Under the pieces are notes generated by a model that worked only from the letters and a program-made list of their open reading frames with translations, did not search any database and was not told the origin of the DNA. Below, piece by piece: positions 1-5,467 of a stretch of DNA of 7,901 nt. This DNA is from an uncultured Lachnospiraceae bacterium (lineage in GTDB: Bacteria; Bacillota; Clostridia; Lachnospirales; Lachnospiraceae), in the NCBI GenBank assembly GCA_946538445.1, contig CAMNGO010000091.1, positions 1 to 7,901 of the forward strand. Reading direction: 5' to 3'. The position numbers were made by a program, and so were the translations under genes. How positions within the stretch are numbered: position 1 is the first letter of the stretch; every line of letters starts with the position of its first letter.

Positions 1-40
1 TATAATTCTTGTAAAGTAAAATAAAGAATGAAAGGGATTT

Positions 41-54
41 CCTGAACAATCAGG
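41..54 (-). terminator. Weak hairpin downstream of the AIM24-family gene, possible terminator
   Basis: CCTGA (41-45) and TCAGG (50-54) form a 5-bp stem with a 4-base loop. It lies about 30 bases past the stop codon of the leftward AIM24-family gene. Read leftward, the stem is followed by a T-rich but interrupted tract, and AAATCCC separates the stem from the T run. It is therefore at best a weak intrinsic terminator. No other candidate is visible in positions 1-83, where I see no gene. Confidence 0.22.
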
Positions 55-83
55 CAATCACTTTTTCATTTGCTGTCTTGTCT

Positions 84-764
84 TTATTTCCCGGTTACAA
101 TAAACGGGGCTAAGGCTCCTGCCAGATTGTTGATCGGCATGGTCTGTACCCATACGCGTCCGGGGCCGGTCACTACTGTATTAAAAATACCTTCTCCACC
201 GAAGAGCATATTTTTAACCCCCGGTACTTTTTCGATGCTCATGTTACAGGTGGCACTCATGGCTGCCAGATGGGATGTGTCAATGACGATCTTCTGTCCT
301 GCTGCCAATTGGTACTCTTCCACATGACCGTCAAACTCTACAAAAGCGGTTCCGTTTCCGGAAAGTTTCTGCATGATGAAACCTTCCCCGCCAAATAAAC
401 CGCTGCTGATCTTCTTGTTAAAGAAAACGCTGAGATTCACACCGGCTTCGGATGCCAGGAAGCCTCTCTTCTGTACGATCAGTTCATTTCCCGGACCGAT
501 TTCAAATGCTTTGATGCAGCCCGGAAGTGTCGCAGCGAAACTGATCATGCCCGGGCCTCCTTTAGCGGTGTAGATATTCTGGAACAAAGCTTCCCCGGAA
601 AACATCCTTCCTAAAGCTTTACCTAAGCCTCCGTTGGAACTGGTTTCCATCTTCATATTGGGGCTCATCCAGGCCATACCACCACTCTGGGTGATCATCT
701 TCTCTTCCTGCTCGAGATGACAGATTACTACAGGAAGTTCTCCACCTTTGATTTCATATTTCAT
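84..764 (-). CDS. AIM24 / TIGR00266 family protein
   Basis: A 226-residue soluble protein of the AIM24 (TIGR00266) family, a beta-rich fold of unknown molecular function; the name comes from a yeast mitochondrial protein. The sequence shows the family opening, MKYEIKGG followed by a GGMAWM stretch (28-33), a glycine-rich middle (GGPGMISF, 69-76), and two copies of LFGGEG at 123-128 and 188-193 that suggest a duplicated beta unit. No signal peptide or membrane segment is visible. The start is placed at the second in-frame ATG (764) because AAGGAGG (772-778) sits 7 bases ahead of it; the ATG at 770 is only 1 base from that site. It lies 33 bases after the PPTase gene on the same strand and is probably cotranscribed with it. 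Family assignment is firm; the role is unknown. Confidence 0.9.
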   Translation of the reverse strand: MKYEIKGGELPVVICHLEQEEKMITQSGGMAWMSPNMKMETSSNGGLGKALGRMFSGEALFQNIYTAKGGPGMISFAATLPGCIKAFEIGPGNELIVQKRGFLASEAGVNLSVFFNKKISSGLFGGEGFIMQKLSGNGTAFVEFDGHVEEYQLAAGQKIVIDTSHLAAMSATCNMSIEKVPGVKNMLFGGEGIFNTVVTGPGRVWVQTMPINNLAGALAPFIVTGK

Positions 765-771
765 ATTCATT

Positions 772-778
772 CCTCCTT
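772..778 (-). promoter_or_regulatory. Ribosome binding site deciding the AIM24-gene start
   Basis: The minus strand reads AAGGAGG here. Spacing is 7 bases to the ATG at 764 but only 1 base to the ATG at 770, so the downstream ATG is preferred. Confidence 0.7.
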
Positions 779-797
779 GATTAGTATAATTAAACTT

Positions 798-1388
798 TCA
801 TAATAAATTAATATTATCAGGCAACAATTTTTTAAGTATCACCTTCTGAGGCTTGCCGGAAGTCAGAACCATCCAGTAATCATCTTCCGGAAAAGGGATT
901 TCCTTCTGCCATACTCCGGGGACTCCTAAGCTCAGCAGGCCTTCCGGATCTGAGATTACGGAAAAGGATTTCATGTCCCTCGCAAGTCCTTCCCCGGTAT
1001 ATTTGAGATAACTCTCGTTGTAAGCCCATATCCTGTAGAACTGTGAAGGCTCTTTTCCCAGGAGCCACTCATACTCCAGGGGATGGAAGAATCGTTTTGC
1101 CAGCTTCCTGTTGTCCTTTCTCCCATTTTTCTGGAGATCCAGCCCTATCTCTGACTCCCCATAAGCACAGACCCACCAGTTTCCACTGTGGGAAACATTG
1201 TGAAAGATATCCACGTACTTTGCAAAAAAAGGCTTTCCATGAGAATCTTTTTTTTGAATATCCGGATCTGCATTTTTTGACCTTTTATGACTTTCCTGCA
1301 GGTAGCGCTCCAATCCTATCCTGGTGAGTCTGCCCGAAGGAATACTTCTGTCATAGGGATGGTAGTAAATATAGGTTTCTTTCTCCAT
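798..1388 (-). CDS. 4'-phosphopantetheinyl transferase superfamily protein (Sfp-like)
   Basis: A 196-residue protein predicted to move the phosphopantetheine arm of coenzyme A onto a serine of a carrier protein. Visible motifs in order are GKPFF (51-55), HNVSHSG (63-69), GLDLQ (82-86, matching the metal-binding GxDxE with Asp84 kept and Gln in place of Glu), RFFHPLEYEWL (99-109), and WAYNESYLK (121-129, matching WxxKExxxK with Glu125 and Lys129 kept but Asn124 in place of the first Lys). Length is a little shorter than Sfp (about 224). The start is set at ATG 1388: GAGG at 1400-1403 lies 11 bases upstream, while the in-frame GTG at 1397 is only 2 bases from it. No polyketide, peptide-synthetase or acyl-carrier gene is in the window, so the partner is unknown. 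The altered motifs make full activity likely but not certain. Confidence 0.85.
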   Translation of the reverse strand: MEKETYIYYHPYDRSIPSGRLTRIGLERYLQESHKRSKNADPDIQKKDSHGKPFFAKYVDIFHNVSHSGNWWVCAYGESEIGLDLQKNGRKDNRKLAKRFFHPLEYEWLLGKEPSQFYRIWAYNESYLKYTGEGLARDMKSFSVISDPEGLLSLGVPGVWQKEIPFPEDDYWMVLTSGKPQKVILKKLLPDNINLL

Positions 1389-1418
1389 CTGACGCACCGC
1401 CTCACAATCACTGCTTAT

Positions 1419-1427
1419 AGTATACCA
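1419..1427 (-). promoter_or_regulatory. Extended -10 promoter for the PPTase-AIM24 pair
   Basis: The minus strand reads TGG-TATACT, an extended -10 element one base off the TATAAT consensus. It would start transcription near 1412, leaving a leader of about 24 bases before ATG 1388. No good -35 hexamer is seen 16-18 bases upstream, which is typical of extended -10 promoters. Inference from sequence only. Confidence 0.5.
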
Positions 1428-1455
1428 TTAAACCGGCGCTTTGAGATACCCTATA

Positions 1456-1484
1456 TTGACTTTTTTCCTGCCTCGCTCTATAAT
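1456..1484 (+). promoter_or_regulatory. Sigma-A type promoter of the thiamin operon
   Basis: TTGACT (1456-1461) and TATAAT (1479-1484) are separated by exactly 17 bases, a near-consensus housekeeping promoter. The predicted start near 1491 lies just ahead of the TPP aptamer, so the RNA begins with the riboswitch. Strong unregulated initiation fits control by attenuation downstream. Confidence 0.88.
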
Positions 1485-1499
1485 TATTATACGAATAAA

Positions 1500-1588
1500 T
1501 ATGAAGGGGAGCTACACCAGAGGTGGCTGAGAGTAGATGTTTTTCTAGACCCATAACCTGATTTGGATAATGCCAACGTAGGGACATA
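1500..1588 (+). ncRNA. TPP riboswitch aptamer (THI element)
   Basis: A thiamin pyrophosphate sensing RNA domain in the leader of the thiM operon. The conserved core is present: GGGG (1506-1509), GGCTGAGA (1525-1532, the pyrimidine-binding side), CCTGAT (1557-1562), TTGG-ATAATG-CCAA (1563-1576, stem P5 with its conserved loop), and CGTAGGGA (1577-1584). Helices I can draw are P1 TATG/CATA (1500-1503 with 1585-1588), P2 GGG/CCC (1507-1509 with 1550-1552), P3 CACC/GGTG (1515-1518 with 1522-1525), and an optional P3a TAGA/TCTA (1534-1537 with 1544-1547). It sits directly upstream of thiamin salvage genes, as expected for the family. Confidence 0.97.
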
Positions 1589-1639
1589 ACAATTCGCTAA
1601 TGATCATCCTGGATTCAAAGAGATTCGTAAGCAGTTATG
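1585..1639 (+). promoter_or_regulatory. Antiterminator pairing of the TPP riboswitch
   Basis: CATAAC (1585-1590) is exactly complementary to GTTATG (1634-1639). The first strand contains the 3' half of aptamer stem P1 and the second is in the 5' arm of the terminator, so this helix cannot coexist with P1 or the terminator. Without TPP it would form and allow transcription into thiM. Pairing is seen in the sequence; the switching order is inferred from known TPP riboswitches. Confidence 0.7.
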
Positions 1640-1660
1640 CCATGGCATGGCTGTTTTTTT
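1632..1660 (+). terminator. Riboswitch-controlled intrinsic terminator
   Basis: CAGTTATGC (1632-1640) and GCATGGCTG (1645-1653) pair through 9 bp, including two G-U pairs, around a CATG loop. Seven T residues (1654-1660) follow directly. It ends 19 bases before the thiM start and after the aptamer, the standard off-state of a transcription-attenuating TPP riboswitch. Confidence 0.88.
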
Positions 1661-1667
1661 GTTGCAA

Positions 1668-1673
1668 AGGAGG
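1668..1673 (+). promoter_or_regulatory. thiM: Ribosome binding site deciding the thiM start
   Basis: AGGAGG lies 6 bases before ATG 1680. A longer in-frame ATG at 1647 falls inside the terminator hairpin and has no ribosome site, so 1680 is the start. Confidence 0.85.
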
Positions 1674-1679
1674 AAATGT

Positions 1680-2501
1680 ATGCTTGGAATCTATGTAGAA
1701 GAAGTAAGAAAAAAAAGCCCCTTGGTTCATAACATCACCAATTATGTCACGGTAAACGACGTGGCAAACATATTGCTGGCCTGTGGCGGCAGCCCTATTA
1801 TGTCCGATGAACCGGAGGATGTGGAAGATATCACTTCCATATGCGGAGGATTAAACATCAACATCGGAACCCTGAACAAACGGACCATAGAAGGAATGTT
1901 TGTCGCAGGAAAGAAGGCAAAAGAATTAGGCCATATCGTCCTGCTTGATCCGGTGGGGGCCGGCGCCAGCAGACTTCGCACTGAGACAGCTATAAAGATT
2001 ATGGAAGAGATAAAGCCGGATGTCATCCGGGGTAATATCTCAGAGATCAAGACTCTGGTAAACGGAAGCGGTACCACGAAGGGTGTCGATGCAGATGTTG
2101 CGGATGCTGTGACGGAAGACAGTCTGGAACAAATGGTAGCATTTGCTAAAAAATTCGCAAAAAAAAGTGGGGCAATTATCGCGATCACCGGTGCCATCGA
2201 TCTTGTAGCTGACAAAGACCATTGTTATGTAATTCGCAACGGCCGCCCTGAGATGGGCAGAATTACCGGCACAGGATGTCAGCTCTCCGGTCTGATGACT
2301 GCCTATGTCACAGCCAACCGGGACCATAAGCTGGAAGCGGCTGCTGCCGCAGTAACCTCCATGGGACTGGCGGGGGAAATCGCTTATGACCATCTTCAGA
2401 AAGATGAAGGCAATTCTACTTATCGCAACCGAATCATTGACGCCATCTATCATATGGATGGAGACACATTAGACCAAGGAGCCAGATATGAAGTGTTCTA
2501 A
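1680..2501 (+). CDS. thiM: Hydroxyethylthiazole kinase ThiM
   Basis: A 273-residue cytoplasmic kinase that phosphorylates 4-methyl-5-(2-hydroxyethyl)thiazole with ATP, giving the thiazole phosphate used by ThiE. It belongs to the ribokinase-like ThiM family and has the usual length. Visible motifs are HNITNYV (17-23), LLDPVGAGAS (88-97), RGNISEI (117-123), and ITGTGCQLSG (195-204), whose GTGC at 197-200 holds the conserved cysteine and forms the anion hole. The first gene after the TPP riboswitch, it overlaps thiE by 14 bases, which suggests coupled translation. With no ThiG or ThiH in the window, its substrate is probably salvaged from outside or from thiamin breakdown. Confidence 0.97.
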   Translation: MLGIYVEEVRKKSPLVHNITNYVTVNDVANILLACGGSPIMSDEPEDVEDITSICGGLNINIGTLNKRTIEGMFVAGKKAKELGHIVLLDPVGAGASRLRTETAIKIMEEIKPDVIRGNISEIKTLVNGSGTTKGVDADVADAVTEDSLEQMVAFAKKFAKKSGAIIAITGAIDLVADKDHCYVIRNGRPEMGRITGTGCQLSGLMTAYVTANRDHKLEAAAAAVTSMGLAGEIAYDHLQKDEGNSTYRNRIIDAIYHMDGDTLDQGARYEVF

Positions 2502-3129
2502 AGAAAACCTGTTATTATATGCCGTGACGGACCGTTCCTGGCTTGGCAGTCAGACCCTGTATGAACAGGTGGAGGAAGCCCTGGAAGGAGGGGCTACATT
2601 CATACAGCTGCGGGAGAAAGATCTGGATGATGCCAATACACTGAAAGAAGCTGTCCTGCTTCAGGATCTCTGCAAAAAGTATAAAGTGCCCTTCGTGGTG
2701 AACGATAAGGTGGAAGTCGCCTTAAAGATGGATGCTGACGGAGTACATGTAGGTCAAAGTGATATGGAGGCAGGAAATGTACGTCAGTTGCTGGGACCCG
2801 ATAAAATCATCGGTGTCTCTGCTCAGACAGTGGAACAGGCAATCCTGGCTCAGGAACGTGGGGCGGATTATCTGGGAGTCGGAGCTGTATTTCCCACAGG
2901 CAGCAAGTCAGATGCCGTGGAGGTAGACCATGATACGCTCCGGGCGATCTGCCAGGCTGTAGATATCCCTGTGGTAGCCATAGGAGGAATCAGCCGGGAA
3001 AATGTCTCCACACTCTCCGGAACAGGGATCTGTGGGATTGCTGTCATCAGTGCCATCTTCGCTCAAAAAGACATCCGGACATCCACCAGTGAGTTGAAAG
3101 AACTCACCAGAAAGATGGTGGAAGCATGA
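2488..3129 (+). CDS. thiE: Thiamin phosphate synthase ThiE
   Basis: A 213-residue TIM-barrel enzyme that joins hydroxymethylpyrimidine diphosphate to thiazole phosphate, giving thiamin monophosphate and pyrophosphate. Family motifs are all present: QLREK (40-44), VND (71-73), DGVHVGQSD (84-92, metal and diphosphate binding), GVS (109-111), GAVFPTGSK (132-140), and AIGGI (164-168). Length is normal for the family. AAGGAG (2476-2481) lies 6 bases before ATG 2488, within the end of thiM. Its last four bases, ATGA (3126-3129), also form the start of the HAD gene. It draws both substrates from its operon partners ThiM and ThiD. Confidence 0.97.
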   Translation: MKCSKENLLLYAVTDRSWLGSQTLYEQVEEALEGGATFIQLREKDLDDANTLKEAVLLQDLCKKYKVPFVVNDKVEVALKMDADGVHVGQSDMEAGNVRQLLGPDKIIGVSAQTVEQAILAQERGADYLGVGAVFPTGSKSDAVEVDHDTLRAICQAVDIPVVAIGGISRENVSTLSGTGICGIAVISAIFAQKDIRTSTSELKELTRKMVEA

Positions 3130-3761
3130 TAAAGGGTGTTATCTTTGACATTGACGGAACCCTCCTGGACACTATGCCATTCTGGTCTGATGTGGGTGCC
3201 AGGTATCTGAGGTCCATCCATGTGGAGCCAGGAAAAGATCTTGGCAGTATACTTTTCTCCATGACACTGGAGGAGGGAACCAGGTATCTGAAAGAAACCT
3301 ACTCTCTCCCCTACACAGAAGAAGAGATCCGCAGAGGAGTCCTGGATCAGATCGCCCATTTCTATCAGCAGGAAGCTGATTTCAAACCCGGTATGAGGGA
3401 AATCCTGAAAGGATATCATGATGCGGGGATTCCCATGGTCCTGGCAACTACCGGCGACAGGCATCTGGTAATGGATGCCTTCACCAGACTCGGGGTGATG
3501 GATTGGTTCCAGGCTGTCTATACAGCCACGGAACTCCACACCAACAAAAAAGAACCCCTCATCTATGAGACCGCCGCCAGCTTTATGGGTACTGCGATAA
3601 AAGAAACTGCGGTCTATGAGGATGTATTGCACGCAATTCTGACTGCAAAAAAAGCCGGATTTTACACTGTGGCCGTATATGACAGCAGCAGTGAAAAGGA
3701 ATGGGATCAGATCATTGCAATTGCGGATGATACCATAAGAGATAACGAAAGGAGCATATGA
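3126..3761 (+). CDS. HAD-family hydrolase in the thiamin operon, candidate phosphatase of thiamin intermediates
   Basis: A 211-residue subfamily I HAD hydrolase related to beta-phosphoglucomutase and phosphoglycolate phosphatase. The four catalytic motifs are visible: DIDGT with Asp8 (nucleophile) and Asp10 (acid-base); ATT with Thr108; KKEP with Lys142; and ED at 165-166 for Mg2+. Residues 17-85 form the helical cap that sets substrate choice. It overlaps thiE by ATGA, ends 6 bases before thiD and lies in the same reading frame as thiD, so its expression is tied to thiamin salvage. Thiamin monophosphate phosphatase or a pyrimidine phosphate phosphatase is a reasonable guess, because HAD proteins do this job in plants and some bacteria. 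The substrate cannot be read from the sequence; family confidence is high, pathway role moderate. Confidence 0.9.
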   Translation: MIKGVIFDIDGTLLDTMPFWSDVGARYLRSIHVEPGKDLGSILFSMTLEEGTRYLKETYSLPYTEEEIRRGVLDQIAHFYQQEADFKPGMREILKGYHDAGIPMVLATTGDRHLVMDAFTRLGVMDWFQAVYTATELHTNKKEPLIYETAASFMGTAIKETAVYEDVLHAILTAKKAGFYTVAVYDSSSEKEWDQIIAIADDTIRDNERSI

Positions 3762-3767
3762 CTTTCC

Positions 3768-4571
3768 ATGAAAACAGCATTGACAATCGCCGGAAGTGAT
3801 TCAAGCGGAGGCGCCGGCATACAGGCGGACATCAAGACCATGACCATGAACGGGGTGTATGCCATGAGTGCCATCACTGCCCTCACTGCACAAAACACCA
3901 GAGGAGTGACAGCCATCAGTGAAGTGACCCCTGAGTTCCTGGGCCAGCAATTGGACGCCGTCTTTACCGACATACGTCCGGATGCAGTAAAAATCGGCAT
4001 GGTCTCTTCAAAAAAACTTATAGAAATGATTGCTTTAAAACTCAGAGAATATCAGGCAGAAAATATCGTGGTGGATCCGGTGATGGTAGCGACCAGCGGA
4101 GCCAGACTGATCACCGACGATTCGATTGATACATTAAAACAGGAACTGTTTCCTCTGGCAACTCTCCTGACCCCAAATATACCGGAGACAGAGATCCTTA
4201 CCGATATGTCTGTCAGGACCCCGGAAGATATGATAGAAGCCGCAGGAAAGCTCAGCCGTCAATATCAATGTGCCGTCCTATGTAAAGGTGGTCATCAGAT
4301 CAATGACGCCAACGATCTGCTCTTCCACGACGGAAACTATCGTTGGTTCCGGGGAAGGAGGATTGACAATTCCAATACCCATGGGACCGGCTGTACCCTC
4401 TCCAGCGCCATCGCTGCCAATCTGGCAAAAGGATTCGACCTGGACAGTGCAGTTAAAATCGCCAAAGACTATCTTTCTCAGGCCTTGGAAGCCATGTTGG
4501 ATCTGGGGGCCGGAAGAGGGCCTATGAAGCATAATTTTAATCTTACCGGCATATTTGCGGAAGAAGCATAA
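3768..4571 (+). CDS. thiD: Hydroxymethylpyrimidine / phosphomethylpyrimidine kinase ThiD
   Basis: A 267-residue ribokinase-fold enzyme that phosphorylates hydroxymethylpyrimidine to the monophosphate and then the diphosphate used by ThiE. Motifs include AGSDSSGGAGIQAD (8-21, substrate binding), KIGM (75-78), DPVMVATSG (103-111), TPNIPE (135-140), CKGGH (172-176), and THGTGC (204-209) with the catalytic-loop cysteine at 209. Length matches E. coli ThiD (266). The AAAGGAG ribosome site (3748-3754) is 13 bases before ATG 3768, longer than usual, so translation may depend on ribosomes ending at the HAD stop 6 bases upstream. A closer ATG at 3758 is out of frame. Pyridoxal kinase homologues share this fold, but the ThiD signature and the operon settle the call. 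Confidence 0.97.
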   Translation: MKTALTIAGSDSSGGAGIQADIKTMTMNGVYAMSAITALTAQNTRGVTAISEVTPEFLGQQLDAVFTDIRPDAVKIGMVSSKKLIEMIALKLREYQAENIVVDPVMVATSGARLITDDSIDTLKQELFPLATLLTPNIPETEILTDMSVRTPEDMIEAAGKLSRQYQCAVLCKGGHQINDANDLLFHDGNYRWFRGRRIDNSNTHGTGCTLSSAIAANLAKGFDLDSAVKIAKDYLSQALEAMLDLGAGRGPMKHNFNLTGIFAEEA

Positions 4572-4601
4572 AAAGTAGTGCAAAAGGGGATAGAACAAAG
4601 G

Positions 4602-4617
4602 TCATATATCAATATGA
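4602..4617 (+). other. Perfect inverted repeat after thiD (weak terminator or operator)
   Basis: TCATAT (4602-4607) and ATATGA (4612-4617) are exact inverted repeats around ATCA; two further G-T pairs (4600-4601 with 4618-4619) extend the stem to 8 bp as RNA. It is followed by an interrupted T-rich stretch. It could be a weak terminator for the thiamin operon. Because it abuts the candidate promoter of the next gene, it could instead be a repressor-binding palindrome. Confidence 0.35.
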
Positions 4618-4620
4618 TTG

Positions 4621-4649
4621 TTTCATTCTCCTTGAAAATATGCTATTCT
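4621..4649 (+). promoter_or_regulatory. Candidate extended -10 promoter for the MBL-fold gene
   Basis: TGC-TATTCT (4641-4649) is an extended -10 element; TTTCAT (4621-4626) lies 17 bases upstream of the hexamer as a poor -35. Transcription would begin near 4656, giving a leader of about 80 bases. The gene may also receive read-through from the thiamin operon. Confidence 0.4.
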
Positions 4650-4667
4650 TTTATTAGCAGATACCGC

Positions 4668-4689
4668 TGACGGCCATAGGTTTCCGTCG
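4668..4689 (+). other. Hairpin in the leader of the MBL-fold gene
   Basis: TGACGG (4668-4673) and CCGTCG (4684-4689) form a 6-bp stem with a terminal T-G pair around a 10-base loop, followed by TTTCTC. It could be a weak terminator or simply leader structure; I could not match it to a known riboswitch. Confidence 0.3.
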
Positions 4690-4735
4690 TTTCTCACAGA
4701 GGATAATTCAATTGATCAGGATGGGAGGATAAGAT

Positions 4736-5368
4736 ATGTACGAAGAGGTTCAGGTGCTTGTACACAGTAGTATTCGAATCACAAATGGGATGACGGTCTA
4801 TTTTGATCCCTATCATGTGACAGAAGAATACCATGATGCGGATATCATATTTGTGACACATAATCATTACGATCATTATTCACCGGAAGATATCGCCAAA
4901 GTAAAAAATAAAACCACTGTGCTTGTGTGCCCGTGCTCTATGGAGGCATGTCTGTTAAGCAGCGGTATCGAGGATGATTATATTGAGATGGTGATGCCGG
5001 GAGATTCCCTGGAGATCAATGATGTCAAAATCGAAGCCGTCCCGGCCTACAATGTGGGCAAAGCATTTCACCCTCAAAAGAATCAATGGGTCGGCTATAT
5101 CGTAACAATGAACGGAACCCGTTATTATGTGGCCGGAGACACGGATATCAATGCCGACGTCATGCAGGTTCAATGTGACGTGGCGCTGCTACCGGTCGGA
5201 GGAACTTACACAATGACCGCAGAAGAAGCCGCGAAACTGGCCATCAAGATTCAGCCGGAGGTTGCCATTCCTACACATTATGGAGATATCGTGGGGGACC
5301 CGAAGGATGGAGAGCGCTTTATCGAAGCGCTTGCCGGTCAGGTGCCTGGCGTACTTAGGATGTTATAA
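4736..5368 (+). CDS. MBL-fold metal-dependent hydrolase, UlaG-like (Lactamase_B_2/B_3 type)
   Basis: A 210-residue cytoplasmic protein of the metallo-beta-lactamase fold, in the branch that includes UlaG and the UPF0173 proteins. Metal ligands are visible: THNHYDH (41-47, HxHxDH with His42, His44, Asp46, His47), GDT (134-136) with Asp135, and PTHYG (180-184) with His181. LLPVGGTYTM (151-160) is typical of the branch. No signal peptide is seen. GGAGG (4724-4728) lies 7 bases before ATG 4736. It follows thiD by 164 bases and ends at a strong terminator, so it is probably a single-gene unit. The substrate is unknown; members of this branch act on lactones or phosphodiester-like substrates, and a thiamin role is not supported by the sequence. 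Confidence 0.92.
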   Translation: MYEEVQVLVHSSIRITNGMTVYFDPYHVTEEYHDADIIFVTHNHYDHYSPEDIAKVKNKTTVLVCPCSMEACLLSSGIEDDYIEMVMPGDSLEINDVKIEAVPAYNVGKAFHPQKNQWVGYIVTMNGTRYYVAGDTDINADVMQVQCDVALLPVGGTYTMTAEEAAKLAIKIQPEVAIPTHYGDIVGDPKDGERFIEALAGQVPGVLRML

Positions 5369-5392
5369 GAGAAAAAACAATCTATACCATAA

Positions 5393-5430
5393 AAAAGGAA
5401 GACTGATCAACAAAGATCTGTCTTCCTTTT
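5393..5430. terminator. Bidirectional intrinsic terminator between convergent genes
   Basis: GGAAGAC (5397-5403) and GTCTTCC (5420-5426) form a 7-bp stem. It is flanked by A residues (5391-5396) on one side and TTTT (5427-5430) on the other, so a U-tract follows the hairpin in either direction. GATC/GATC (5405-5408 with 5415-5418) can extend the stem inside, after a T-T mismatch, leaving an AACAAA loop. It serves the rightward MBL-fold gene ending at 5368 and the leftward membrane-protein gene ending at 5468. Confidence 0.88.
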
Positions 5431-5467
5431 CTTATTCTTATCTCCAATGCACTTTTGCAGATACGTT

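Noticed and set aside
1..6. TATAAT at the left edge
   Set aside because: A lone hexamer in A/T-rich sequence with no upstream context in the window and no gene beginning after it on the plus strand.
784..810. TATACT with a weak -35 between the PPTase and AIM24 genes (minus strand)
   Set aside because: The start point would fall within the ribosome binding site, leaving no usable leader; A/T-rich sequence makes chance matches likely.
1287..1556. Plus-strand open frame of 89 codons running through the promoter and into the riboswitch
   Set aside because: It overlaps the PPTase gene, the sigma-A promoter and the aptamer, and has no protein-like character.
1742..2453. Open frames of 137-157 codons on the minus strand across thiM
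   Set aside because: They lie wholly opposite a well-supported thiM, show no recognisable motif and have compositions typical of antisense shadows.
3063..3632. A 189-codon minus-strand open frame across the HAD gene
   Set aside because: The HAD frame on the plus strand has all four catalytic motifs; the opposite frame has none and would overlap thiE as well.
4278..4598. Minus-strand open frame of 106 codons at the end of thiD
   Set aside because: Antisense to conserved ThiD motifs, with no motif of its own.
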